A DNA stretch of 64,000 bases from Anaerotruncus colihominis (GTDB taxonomy: Bacteria; Bacillota; Clostridia; Oscillospirales; Ruminococcaceae), in the NCBI RefSeq assembly GCF_010206195.1, contig NZ_VIQT01000010.1:1-64000 (forward strand), in the 5' to 3' direction. A program made the translations under genes and the position numbers. Below, piece after piece: positions 51,216 through 60,857 of the stretch; position 1 is the stretch's first letter, and every line of letters begins with the position of its first letter. The notes under the pieces are model-generated. The model was not told where the DNA came from and did no database searches. It saw nothing but the letters and a program-made list of their open reading frames with translations.

Positions 51216-52718
51216 ATGTTTGACAAGGAAAACGCCTACAAAATTGTTTCATCCCGCTCTCTGACTCACGAGCAGAAGCTGATGCAGTTGGCCAAATGCG
51301 CCGAAAACGGACTTGACGTGCTCAATATCCCCGAGCGGGCGCGCCACTATTTCAGCACCGGCGCGATCAACGACCTGTTCGAGGGCGGCGCGCCGTACCG
51401 TCCGCGCTATATTATGCCGGACTATGAGCGTTTCGTCAAGAACGGCAGCGCCTTTTTGAAGATTGACCCGCCGAAGGATCTGGATGAGCTGCTGTATTCC
51501 CTCATGATCCTTTATCGCCACGTCCCTTCCATCACCAATTTCCCGGTTTATCTTGGAAATATTGACAAACTGATCGATCCGTTCATCGAGGGACTCAGCG
51601 ACGAGGAAGTCCTCAAGAAGCTGCGCCTGTTCATGACCTATCTCGACCGCACGATCACCGACTCGTTCTGCCACGCGAACATCGGACCCGAGGCCACGCG
51701 CGCCGGCTGGCTGATCCTTCAGGTTGAAAAAGAGTTTCAGAACGCTGTCCCGAACCTGACGATCAAGTATGATCCCGACATCACGCCGGATGATTTCATG
51801 GAGGCGGCGATCGACTGCTCACTCGTCTGCTCCAATCCCGCCATCTGCAACCACAAGGCGAACAAGGATACCTACGACGATTATGGAATTTCCAGCTGTT
51901 ACAACATCCTGCCGATATGCGGCGGCGCTTACACGCTGACACGCGTCACTCTGACAAAGCTTGCCGAGGAAGCGCGCGATATCGACCACTTCTTTGATGA
52001 GCTGCTCCCCGAGTGCCTTGGCCTCATCGCCGATTATATGAATGAGCGCATCCGCTTCATCGTCGAGCAGTCCGGCTTCTTTGATTCCAACTTCCTCGTC
52101 AAAGAAGGGCTGCTCTCCAAGGACCGCTTTGTCGGCATGTTCGGCGTTACCGGCTTGGCCGAAGGCGTCAACACGCTTTTGAAGGGCACCGGCAAGCTTT
52201 ACGGCAGCGATCCTGACGCCGACGCGCTTGGCGTGCGCATCATGGACGCCATCGAGCGCATTGTCAGCGGCTTTGACGCGGAGTATTCCCCGATCGCCGG
52301 CGGCAAGTTCATGTTACACGCACAGGTGGGGCTTGATTCCGATCTCGGCATCACCTCCGGCGTGCGTATCCCGGTCGGCGATGAGCCGGAATCCTTTGCG
52401 GAGCATCTGCGCCATTGCGCCAAGTTCCACAAGTACTTCCCGACAGGCGTCGGCGATATCTTCCCGATCGCGACCAACGTCAGCCGGAATCCAGCTGCGC
52501 TGCTCGACGTTGTAAAAGGCGCGTTCCAAACGGGCGTTCACTACATGAGCTTCTATGCGGGCGACGCTGACCTGGTGCGTATCACAGGCTATCTGGTCAA
52601 ACGCAGCGAGATGGAAAAATACCGCAACAAAGAGGTTGTGCTTCAGAACACAACACATCTGGGCGCACCGAACTACGATGTAAACCGCCTTGCGCAGAGA
52701 AAGGTCAGGATGGCATGA
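51216..52718 (+). CDS. yjjI: YjjI-family glycyl radical enzyme
   Basis: A 500-residue glycyl radical protein, the size of YjjI. The C-terminal radical loop is RITGYLV (Gly about 458) and a likely thiyl Cys lies in the central ISSCYNILPICGG. The early part (VPSITNFPVYLGNIDKLIDPF) and SVTDSFCHANIGPEATRAGW-like segment (TDSFCHANIGPEATRAGW) match the YjjI pattern. The reaction is not established. In Escherichia coli yjjI lies by the deo genes of deoxynucleoside breakdown, and here it lies by nucleoside salvage genes, which supports a link to deoxyribose or nucleoside metabolism. The ATG at 51216 follows GGAGG. Confidence 0.93.
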   Translation: MFDKENAYKIVSSRSLTHEQKLMQLAKCAENGLDVLNIPERARHYFSTGAINDLFEGGAPYRPRYIMPDYERFVKNGSAFLKIDPPKDLDELLYSLMILYRHVPSITNFPVYLGNIDKLIDPFIEGLSDEEVLKKLRLFMTYLDRTITDSFCHANIGPEATRAGWLILQVEKEFQNAVPNLTIKYDPDITPDDFMEAAIDCSLVCSNPAICNHKANKDTYDDYGISSCYNILPICGGAYTLTRVTLTKLAEEARDIDHFFDELLPECLGLIADYMNERIRFIVEQSGFFDSNFLVKEGLLSKDRFVGMFGVTGLAEGVNTLLKGTGKLYGSDPDADALGVRIMDAIERIVSGFDAEYSPIAGGKFMLHAQVGLDSDLGITSGVRIPVGDEPESFAEHLRHCAKFHKYFPTGVGDIFPIATNVSRNPAALLDVVKGAFQTGVHYMSFYAGDADLVRITGYLVKRSEMEKYRNKEVVLQNTTHLGAPNYDVNRLAQRKVRMA

Positions 52719-53554
52719 CGTTAACAGCGCCGGTCAATCGCATCATCCCTTTCAGCACGGTCGACGGACCGGGCAGCCGCACCTCCGTTTTCTTTCAGGC
52801 GTGCAACATCGCCTGCGCCTATTGCCACAATCCCGAGACGCAGAATATGTGCCGCGACTGCGGCGCATGTGTCCCGGGATGCCCTGAGGGGGCGCTTTCT
52901 ATGGCGGACGGCCGCGTCGTATGGGATGCGGACAAATGTGTTGAATGCGACGCGTGTATCATCACCTGCCCGCATTTGGCTTCGCCCCGTGTCAAAACCA
53001 TGACCCCGCAGCAGGTGATGGATGAGGTGCGCAAAAACATCCCGTTCATACGCGGCATTACGACCTCCGGCGGTGAATGCTCCCTGCGCGCCGATTTTCT
53101 GACAGAGCTGTTTGCGATGGCGCAAAAAGAGGGCCTTACTTGCTTGATGGACAGTAACGGCATTGTCGATCTGGCCGCATATCCCGCACTGATGGAAGTC
53201 TGCGACGGCGTGATGCTCGATGTCAAAGCATGGGACAGCGAAATACATCGCGCGCTCACGGACTCCGACAATGCCAATGTAAAGAAAAACCTTGGTTATC
53301 TCAGCGAACATGAAAAGCTGGAGGAAATTCGCATCGTCTGTATTGACGAACTGGTTGACACGCGCGCGGCGATCGACGGGATCGCCCGGACAATCGGAGC
53401 GCGCAGGGCGGGCACTCGGCTTAAACTGATTACTTTCCGCAAAAACGGCGTACGCGGACGCCTGTCCGAGACGCCCTCCCCCTCCCTTGAAACCATGCAG
53501 GCGCACGCCGATTATGCGCGCGCCGCTGGATTTAACAATATCGTTCTGACTTGA
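52715..53554 (+). CDS. yjjW: YjjW-family glycyl radical enzyme activase
   Basis: A 279-residue radical SAM protein. CNIACAYCHNPE holds the CxxxCxxC cluster (Cys about 29, 33, 36), followed by an inserted two-cluster ferredoxin domain (CRDCGACVPGCPEGA and CVECDACIITCPHL), and then the GITTSGGECSL SAM-binding segment. It generates the glycyl radical on YjjI. The start overlaps the yjjI stop (ATGA), a strong sign of partnership. Confidence 0.95.
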   Translation: MTLTAPVNRIIPFSTVDGPGSRTSVFFQACNIACAYCHNPETQNMCRDCGACVPGCPEGALSMADGRVVWDADKCVECDACIITCPHLASPRVKTMTPQQVMDEVRKNIPFIRGITTSGGECSLRADFLTELFAMAQKEGLTCLMDSNGIVDLAAYPALMEVCDGVMLDVKAWDSEIHRALTDSDNANVKKNLGYLSEHEKLEEIRIVCIDELVDTRAAIDGIARTIGARRAGTRLKLITFRKNGVRGRLSETPSPSLETMQAHADYARAAGFNNIVLT

Positions 53555-53560
53555 CAACAC

Positions 53561-53590
53561 CCCCACCGCAGGCTGATGTCTGCGGTGGGG
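53561..53590 (+). terminator. Hairpin after yjjW
   Basis: CCCCACCGCAG and CTGCGGTGGGG are perfect 11-base arms. It is followed by ATGTTGCG, not a T-run; the next hairpin completes termination. Confidence 0.6.
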
Positions 53591-53640
53591 ATGTTGCGTA
53601 TATATAATAAGGTATCATTTTTTTCTTTTTACGATTGGGA

Positions 53641-53673
53641 AAAGGCCGGCGCAAGAAAAGCGCCGGCCTTTTT
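53641..53673. terminator. Bidirectional terminator between yjjW and mazF
   Basis: AAAGGCCGGCGC, a seven-base loop and GCGCCGGCCTTTTT. Confidence 0.93.
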
Positions 53674-53719
53674 ATACACAGTGCATTCACGGGGCGCAGC
53701 GGTTCGCCTACGTAAGTTT

Positions 53720-54091
53720 TTATGTAGGCGCAAGCGGATTGCCAAAACCGTCAAGCCCAAAGCTGATCGACAGAGCATGATTGACCTGCCCCATGGAGCC
53801 GTCGTCAAGCCTGCCCATCTTTTCTTTCAGCCTTCGTTTATCAATGGTACGGATCTGTTCAAGCAGCACGACCGAATCACGTGAAAGCCCGCATACCTGC
53901 GAATTGATTTCAATGTGAGTCGGAAGCTTGGATTTATCCTTTTGACTGGTGATCGCCGCAGCAATCACGGTGGGACTGTATCGATTTCCAACATCATTTT
54001 GTACGATCAGCACCGGGCGCACGCCGCCCTGCTCGGAACCCACCACCGGACTTAGATCCGCGTAGTAGATATCTCCCCTTTTTACGGTCAC
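53720..54091 (-). CDS. mazF: MazF/NdoA-type endoribonuclease toxin
   Basis: A 123-residue type II toxin that cuts single-stranded [35 protein letters not shown] (catalytic Arg in the GGVRPVLIV strand) and the [18 protein letters not shown] segment match the Bacillus EndoA group closely. The GTG at 54091 gives the canonical N-terminus; GGAG lies ten bases upstream. No antitoxin gene (ndoAI/mazE) is beside it, and alr, which normally precedes it in related bacteria, is absent too. The gap upstream instead holds structured repeats. Confidence 0.94.
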   Translation of the reverse strand: MTVKRGDIYYADLSPVVGSEQGGVRPVLIVQNDVGNRYSPTVIAAAITSQKDKSKLPTHIEINSQVCGLSRDSVVLLEQIRTIDKRRLKEKMGRLDDGSMGQVNHALSISFGLDGFGNPLAPT

Positions 54092-54242
54092 GTTTATCAC
54101 TCTCCGTGGCTATTGGCGGTTCAAGGCCGTCTCATCACCTGGCTGAAAGCTCTCAAACAGGCCTGCTGCCGCGCTGAAATATATTGCATGCTCATGCATC
54201 CATATTTTGATCATCTTGGGCGTTTTTTAAACAGCGTTGACA

Positions 54243-54271
54243 AAAAAATAGTTGCTTCGCAACTATTTTTT
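54243..54271. other. Perfect hairpin at the left end of a 118-nt repeat
   Basis: AAAAAATAGTTGC, loop TTC, GCAACTATTTTTT: 13 base pairs. It overlaps the first bases of the repeat copy that follows. Confidence 0.7.
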
Positions 54272-54380
54272 GCGCATCTGCCCGCTCTGCGGGCAGATGC
54301 ATTTTAATCAAACAGCCCCGCGCCGGGGACGGCGTGGATGGCCAATTTTTTATAGATTGCAAAACGCAATCTATAAAAAA
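54263..54380. repeat. 118-nt structured intergenic repeat, copy 1
   Basis: Matches 60706-60823 over the full 118 bases without gaps and with about ten substitutions by eye. It contains a GCATCTGCCCG/CGGGCAGATGC hairpin, a GC-rich middle (CCCCGCGCCGGGG) and a TTTTTTATAGATTGC/GCAATCTATAAAAAA hairpin whose loop differs almost fully between copies while its 15-base stem is unchanged. Confidence 0.85.
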
Positions 54381-54483
54381 CAGTTGCTGGACGGTTATTT
54401 TTTATCATGCGCCCGTCGTCCGGCCTGATAGACTCCCGAAAGAATTCATCGACTTCGTACTATCATTAACCCTTGGCCGGCGA

Positions 54484-54516
54484 TTTTACATGAATTGTAA
54501 AACAATTCATGTAAAA
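54484..54516. other. Perfect AT-rich hairpin
   Basis: TTTTACATGAATTG, loop TAAAA, CAATTCATGTAAAA: 14 base pairs. It is part of the string of hairpins that fills the 520 bases upstream of mazF. Confidence 0.7.
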
Positions 54517-54567
54517 AGGTTTGACGCGCCCTTTATATACTATTGCCGGCTTCTGTTTTCTGACAGT

Positions 54568-54600
54568 AAAAGGCCCGCGCCAGTTGGCGCGGGCCTTTTT
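54568..54600. terminator. Terminator after the GerS-like lipoprotein gene
   Basis: AAAAGGCCCGCGCC, loop AGTT, GGCGCGGGCCTTTTT, running in both directions. Confidence 0.93.
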
Positions 54601-54612
54601 AAAACGGACGTT

Positions 54613-55155
54613 TTATTCAAGAAACTTGAAATTCAATACCTCAAGTTCCAAATTATTTTCTGGTATGGAGAGTTTCAGGATATTTCCATTTTCTGCATCA
54701 ATAATCAGAGAGAAGTCCCCCGCATCAATCGTTCCATCGACAATCAGACGCCCTTCCTCCTCACGTACAGAGATACCGTCGTCATTCAGCGCCGCATTCA
54801 GAGCGGTCAATACCATTTTTGACGCGGCTTTTCCTGGAACGCTGTCCGGTGTGAAATCGAATGACAGATCCTTATAGGAAAGCGCAACGTGATCGGTATA
54901 AAACGTCATCTTCATTTCCTTGAGGCTGTCGGGCGCTTCAAACGTTACGACCGCGCAGTTCATCGGTTTTTTATAGATGGTCATCACCGTTTCAATATTC
55001 TTATACCGGACCTTAGCCGTCGTCTGAAAATTCTGGCTTAAGCTCTGCCTGGCCAGATTTTCAGCCTGATGCTGTTGATCGCGCCGGGCGCACCCGGTTC
55101 CGGTCCATAAAAGCGCCGCACAAAGCAGGATACAGCAGCCAATCCGTCTGCGCAT
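54613..55155 (-). CDS. LolA/GerS-like lipoprotein
   Basis: A 180-residue lipoprotein: signal peptide with lipobox GTGC (Cys about 22), then a beta-rich domain with TTAKVRYKNIETVMTIYKKPM and VTFEAPDSLKEMKMTFYTD, the half-barrel pattern of LolA-like proteins in Bacillota. In Clostridioides difficile the related GerS is required for spore germination and its gene lies next to alr; here the gene has nnr upstream and mazF downstream, so the neighbourhood matches except for missing alr. A spore role is inferred from this only. Confidence 0.82.
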   Translation of the reverse strand: MRRRIGCCILLCAALLWTGTGCARRDQQHQAENLARQSLSQNFQTTAKVRYKNIETVMTIYKKPMNCAVVTFEAPDSLKEMKMTFYTDHVALSYKDLSFDFTPDSVPGKAASKMVLTALNAALNDDGISVREEEGRLIVDGTIDAGDFSLIIDAENGNILKLSIPENNLELEVLNFKFLE

Positions 55156-55197
55156 AAACGCACCTCCACATTCCGGCGCGGACGTACCGGCCGGGCT

Positions 55198-56733
55198 TTA
55201 TCTCTCATGATCCGCAAATACAAGCGGCAGCGCATCAATCACATCGCGCGCCAGCATCGCATATTGCGAATGGCTATCCGCCGCATAATCGCCAGCCAGC
55301 CCATGCAGCCATGCGCCGCAGGCCGCCGCCTCCGGCGCGCTGTGTCCCTGCGCTGCGAGCGCGCTGATCATCCCGGCAAGCACGTCGCCGCTGCCGGCTT
55401 TCGCAAGCCCCGCGTTTCCAGTTGTATTGATCCATACGCACCCATCCGGCCCGACTGTCAACGTGTATGCGCCCTTGAGCACAACTGTAATGCCATATTC
55501 ACACGCCAAAGTCCGCCCCGCTGCCAGCACATCCGTCTTGAGCTGTTCTATTGGAAGCGTGGTCAATCTTGAAAGTTCCGCGAGGTGCGGCGTCAGAATC
55601 ACGTCGCAGCTTGCCCGCTTCAATATATTTATATTCTGTGCGAGCGCATTTATTCCATCGGCGTCGACAACGACCGGACAACTGGCTGTCGTCAGGACTT
55701 CGCCGACGATGCGCACGGTATCCTCGCTTGTTCCAAGTCCATTTCCAATGAGAATGGCCGTCGCACGCTTCATCGCGCCGCGCAGCTCGTCCATTGCCTG
55801 CCATGAAAGAGCACCGTCTGGATTCTGGCGCAGCGGACGCATCACCGCTTCCGGCAGAAGCGGCAGCACCGTGCGGCAGACCTCCTTGGTCGACGCCAGC
55901 GTGACATATCCCGCGCCTGTGCGCATTGCCGCGAGCGTTGATAGCACGGCGGCGCCCATATACTGCTGCGAACCGGCCACATTGAGAAGCTTTCCGTAAT
56001 CGCCCTTATGCGTATCGCGGCGGCGGCGCGGCAGATGGCCAAACACATACGCCTCATCCACCAGCGTAAACTGACGTTCAATTCCCTCGTGTGCTTCCGG
56101 CGGGATACCGATATCCGCGACAATCACCTCGCCGCACCATGCTGCCGCCGCAGGCATGACCGTGGCAGGCTTATCGCTGTCAAATACGATTGTAGCATCG
56201 GCGCGGACAGCAAACTCGTCGGCCCGGCCTGTTTCGGCGCTGACACCGCTCGGAATATCGAGCGCATACGTTTCAGCATCAACGCCGTTGATCAGACGGC
56301 AGATATCGCGATGGCGCTCGTCAAGCTCTCCATGAAAGCCTGTCCCATAAATTGCGTCAATCAAAATATCTGTCTCCGCAAGGCGCTGTGTAAGATACGG
56401 CTGATCGTCGCCGTATGTAACCACCGCGATATCCATATCGCCGATGCGTTCCAGCATCACCGCCGCCTGTCCTGTTTTAGGCGCGCCGTCCGTCAGGATC
56501 ACCGCCACATTCGCGCCGCTTTCATACAGCCTGCGCGCTGCGACAAATCCGTCTCCTCCATTATTGCCGCGTCCGCAGAAAATCGTGATGTACCGTCCAC
56601 TGATATCGGCGCGGCGGCGGATAGCGGCGGCCGCCGCGCTGCCCGCGTTTTCCATCATCCGCTCATAGCTGAGCGCATAGTGAAGCGCATTTTCTTCAAT
56701 CTTTTTCATCTGTCCGGATGTTACAATCCGCAT
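55198..56733 (-). CDS. nnr: Bifunctional NAD(P)H-hydrate epimerase/dehydratase
   Basis: About 511 residues in two domains. The N-terminal YjeF_N epimerase (about 1-210) has FCGRGNNGGDGFVAARRL and the LDIPSGVSAETG motif; the C-terminal ribokinase-like dehydratase (about 225-505) has HKGDYGKLLNVAGSQQYMGAA, ATAILIGNGLGTSEDT, VVDADGINALAQN, and NAGLAKAGSGDVLAGMISAL. It repairs hydrated NADH/NADPH using ADP. CAGGAG precedes the ATG at 56733. Upstream lies the hairpin array; downstream the GerS-like gene. Confidence 0.96.
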   Translation of the reverse strand: MRIVTSGQMKKIEENALHYALSYERMMENAGSAAAAAIRRRADISGRYITIFCGRGNNGGDGFVAARRLYESGANVAVILTDGAPKTGQAAVMLERIGDMDIAVVTYGDDQPYLTQRLAETDILIDAIYGTGFHGELDERHRDICRLINGVDAETYALDIPSGVSAETGRADEFAVRADATIVFDSDKPATVMPAAAAWCGEVIVADIGIPPEAHEGIERQFTLVDEAYVFGHLPRRRRDTHKGDYGKLLNVAGSQQYMGAAVLSTLAAMRTGAGYVTLASTKEVCRTVLPLLPEAVMRPLRQNPDGALSWQAMDELRGAMKRATAILIGNGLGTSEDTVRIVGEVLTTASCPVVVDADGINALAQNINILKRASCDVILTPHLAELSRLTTLPIEQLKTDVLAAGRTLACEYGITVVLKGAYTLTVGPDGCVWINTTGNAGLAKAGSGDVLAGMISALAAQGHSAPEAAACGAWLHGLAGDYAADSHSQYAMLARDVIDALPLVFADHER

Positions 56734-56876
56734 AGTTGTCACTCCTGTCCCGCGTGCGCCCAAACGCCGCATTTGTCATACGGCCAGTATAGCATGTTTT
56801 CCGGTCGGAAAACAGCGAAACGCTGTAAACTTTTGCGTCCGCGGTTCCTGTGTAAGATCATGTCTGATACCGCATC

Positions 56877-56906
56877 TTGCAGGCTGTAGGCGCGATCTGG
56901 TATAAT
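56877..56906 (+). promoter_or_regulatory. Possible extended -10 promoter reading into the hairpin array
   Basis: TTGCAG, an 18-base spacer ending in TGG, then TATAAT. It would start RNA near 56913, at the beginning of the first cloverleaf-like fold, and continue to the DUF3781 gene. Because TGGTATAAT is also the end motif of the array, promoter function is uncertain. Confidence 0.45.
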
Positions 56907-57153
56907 ATGCGCAGGGCAAACGGCTTTGCCGTTTGTAGCCGCCGTCTGGCGGCGCCCGCTGCAAAGCAGCGGACTGCGCATGTTACACCACAGCCAAAAC
57001 CGGCAAAGCCGGTTTCGCTGCCGCTTTGCGGCAGGCAAGCCCGAAAGGGCTTGTTGCTGTGGTATAATAACCACAAAGCGGTTATTATACCAGATTATGG
57101 CCATGGCGATACGCGGGCGCGGCCCGCTGCCGCCCGAACGGCCAATTATACCA
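56898..57153. other. Nested hairpin array: two cloverleaf-like folds with inverted TGGTATAAT ends
   Basis: TGGTATAAT (56898-56906) and its inverse ATTATACCA (57145-57153) bound the element. Fold 1: an eight-base closing stem ATGCGCAG/CTGCGCAT (56907-56914, 56974-56981) encloses three perfect hairpins, CAAACGGC-TTT-GCCGTTTG, GCCGCC-GTCT-GGCGGC and CCGCTGC-AAA-GCAGCGG. Fold 2: closing stem ACCACAGC/GCTGTGGT (56987-56994, 57056-57063) encloses AAACCGGC-AAA-GCCGGTTT, CTGCCGC-TTT-GCGGCAG and CAAGCCC-GAAA-GGGCTTG. Then a 13-base palindrome TGGTATAATAACC/GGTTATTATACCA (57060-57092) overlaps the second closing stem, so the two are mutually exclusive. A last GCGGGC-GCG-GCCCGC hairpin (57113-57127) follows. 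It carries no gene and matches no RNA family I know. Confidence 0.8.
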
Positions 57154-57198
57154 TACCGCTTCGCGGACATGATACAATCGTTTCAGGTGATACGCTAT

Positions 57199-57438
57199 AT
57201 GAAAGAACTGTTTGCTAATCTGGAAAAACTGCATACGACCGAATTGGGCGTCATGCGCATAAAAAGGAATCTTTGCCTGAATACGGACCAGGTTGTCGAT
57301 TGGTGCAAATCAAAAATCTCCGTGCCCAATGCCATCGTTACCAGGTCCGGAAAGAACTGGTATATAGATGTGGACCATTGCATCATAACGATAAATGCAC
57401 ACAGTTACACCATTATCACGGCACACAGAAAAAAATAA
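57199..57438 (+). CDS. DUF3781 family protein
   Basis: A 79-residue protein of unknown function. The whole length matches the DUF3781 pattern: LHTTELGVMRIKRNLCL, VVDWCKSKI, then a TRSGKNWYIDVDHCIITINA stretch and HSYTIITAHRK. AGGTGA lies nine bases before the ATG. Its upstream region is the nested hairpin array, so it may be expressed from a long structured leader. Neighbours (nnr, groEL) give no clue to function. The surrounding longer frame is ignored because the hairpin array is not protein-coding. Confidence 0.85.
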   Translation: MKELFANLEKLHTTELGVMRIKRNLCLNTDQVVDWCKSKISVPNAIVTRSGKNWYIDVDHCIITINAHSYTIITAHRKK

Positions 57439-57468
57439 CGGATGGCAAACAAATCCAAACATAAATGC

Positions 57469-57507
57469 AAAAGGCCGCTCCCCACATAATGGGGAGCGGC
57501 CTTTTTT
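57469..57507. terminator. Bidirectional terminator
   Basis: AAAAGGCCGCTCCCC and GGGGAGCGGCCTTTTTT. It serves DUF3781 (plus) and groEL (minus). Confidence 0.95.
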
Positions 57508-57531
57508 CTATGATAGCGTGCGGGCGCCCGA

Positions 57532-59166
<1,635 letters not shown>

Positions 59167-59198
59167 TCAATCTCCTGTTCTAAATAAAATATGGGAAT

Positions 59199-59498
<300 letters not shown>

Positions 59499-59529
59499 TT
59501 ATATAAAATAATTTAACAGCGATGAATCC

Positions 59530-59556
59530 TTAGCACTCTTTCCATTTGAGTGCTAA
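59530..59556. promoter_or_regulatory. CIRCE operator (HrcA binding site)
   Basis: TTAGCACTC, nine-base spacer, GAGTGCTAA: a perfect match to the CIRCE consensus, between the promoter and groES. HrcA itself is not in the window. Confidence 0.98.
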
Positions 59557-59560
59557 GACT

Positions 59561-59588
59561 ATTTTAATACAAAATTTCTAAAAATCAA
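59561..59588 (-). promoter_or_regulatory. Sigma-A-type promoter of groESL
   Basis: TTGATT, a 16-base spacer and TAAAAT on the minus strand, directly upstream of CIRCE so that HrcA would block initiation. Confidence 0.75.
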
Positions 59589-59730
59589 CCCCTTTTTTCT
59601 AATAAAATTAGATTTAACATTTTGGTAACATTCGGCGGCCTGCTTGCCAGCCGCCGCGCTGTCTGCTACAATCAAATCTGCGCAGATTTTTCCAATGATT
59701 TTATTTTGACCATATATGGGGGATTTTTTC

Positions 59731-60681
59731 ATGAAGGTTGTTGTATTGGATGGTTTTCTTGCGGGATATGGCCTGAGCGGCCTGCCGCTTCCTGATACGT
59801 TTGAAATTGACTGGTACGACAACACGCCGCCCGAACAATCGATCGAACGCATCGGAGCGGCCGAGGCCGTCTATGTGAACCGTCTGCGGCTTGACGCGCG
59901 GGTATTCGAGGCGTGTCCATCGCTGCGTTTTGCCGGCACCTTTGGCACCGGCTACAACATGATCGATCTCGACGCGGCTCGCCGGGCGGGCGTCACCATC
60001 TGCAACGTCCCAGCTTACAGCACCGAGGCCGTCGCGCAGAATACAATCTCCCTGCTGCTCAATATCGCCTCAATGACGCATATACACAACCGTTATGTCA
60101 GCGCCGGACACTGGACCGATCCCACCGATCGCGCCCTGGCGTCTGTCCCCATGTTTGAGCTCGCCGGAAAAACGATCGGCCTGGTCGGCTGCGGCGACAT
60201 CGGCACAGCTGTAGGCCGTATCGCAGCAGCATTTGGTATGCAGGTGCTTGCCTACCGCCGCCACCCCGACCCTTCCGCCGGAGCGCACATCCGCTTTGTT
60301 GATCTCGGTACGCTTTATGCGCAATCTGATATCGTCAGCCTGCACTGTCCGCTGACGCCGCAGACGCGCGGTATGATCAGCCGCGCCGCCATCGAATGCA
60401 TGAAAGACGGCGCTGTGCTGCTCAACACCGCCCGCGGCGGCCTGCTTTGCGAGCGGGATGTCGCCGATGCGCTTGACTGCGGAAAGCTCTATATGGCGGG
60501 GCTTGATGTGCTTTGCGACGAGCCGCCCGCGCCCGGCAGCCCGCTTGCCCGTCATCCGCGCGTCATCTGCACGCCGCATATCAGTTGGATGCCGCGTGAA
60601 ACGCGCGCGCGCCTTCTGCGTGTCGCTGCCGACAATCTGCTGCGGTATCTTGAAGGGAATCCGCAGAATGTAATCGTCTGA
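59731..60681 (+). CDS. D-2-hydroxyacid dehydrogenase (hydroxypyruvate/glyoxylate reductase type)
   Basis: A 316-residue NAD(P)H enzyme. The nucleotide fold has GKTIGLVGCGDIGTAVGRIA; the catalytic residues are Arg in LLNTARGGLL, Glu in LDVLCDEPP and His in CTPHISWMP. Substrate is likely a small 2-keto acid such as hydroxypyruvate. It stands alone, transcribed away from groES. The ATG at 59731 with GGGGGA upstream is chosen over an ATG five codons earlier. The second copy of the 118-nt repeat starts 25 bases past its stop. Confidence 0.94.
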   Translation: MKVVVLDGFLAGYGLSGLPLPDTFEIDWYDNTPPEQSIERIGAAEAVYVNRLRLDARVFEACPSLRFAGTFGTGYNMIDLDAARRAGVTICNVPAYSTEAVAQNTISLLLNIASMTHIHNRYVSAGHWTDPTDRALASVPMFELAGKTIGLVGCGDIGTAVGRIAAAFGMQVLAYRRHPDPSAGAHIRFVDLGTLYAQSDIVSLHCPLTPQTRGMISRAAIECMKDGAVLLNTARGGLLCERDVADALDCGKLYMAGLDVLCDEPPAPGSPLARHPRVICTPHISWMPRETRARLLRVAADNLLRYLEGNPQNVIV

Positions 60682-60705
60682 CGCTGAACCTTTTAACATC
60701 TGTAG

Positions 60706-60823
60706 CTATTTTTTTCGCAGCTGCCCGCTCTGCGGGCAGGCGCATTTTAATCAAACGGCCCCGCGCCGGGGACGGCGCGGATGGCCAATTTTTTATAGAT
60801 TGCGCTCCGCAATCTATAAAAAA
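60706..60823. repeat. 118-nt structured intergenic repeat, copy 2
   Basis: Collinear with 54263-54380. The loop of the last hairpin reads GCTCC here and AAAAC in copy 1, while its stem TTTTTTATAGATTGC is identical. The first hairpin has two stem mismatches here but is perfect in copy 1. It sits between two convergent genes and is followed immediately by a terminator. Confidence 0.85.
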
Positions 60824-60853
60824 GAAGAAGCCCGCGCGGGCTTCTTCTTTTTT
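60824..60853. terminator. Terminator between the dehydrogenase and folT
   Basis: GAAGAAGCCCGC mirrored by GCGGGCTTCTTC, then TTTTTT. A perfect palindrome with runs on both sides. Confidence 0.95.
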
Positions 60854-60857
60854 ATCA

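Noticed and set aside
56898..57153. tRNA genes in the cloverleaf-like folds
   Set aside because: The closing stems are eight bases, no T-loop TTCGAAT-like motif, no anticodon loop of seven and no CCA-side discriminator pattern are present.
54240..57170. CRISPR array
   Set aside because: The hairpins differ from each other in sequence, there are no uniform direct repeats with unique spacers, and no cas gene is nearby.
56926..57198. 91-codon upstream extension of DUF3781
   Set aside because: It would read through the hairpin array as low-complexity sequence; the DUF3781 homology begins at 57199, where a ribosome site is present.
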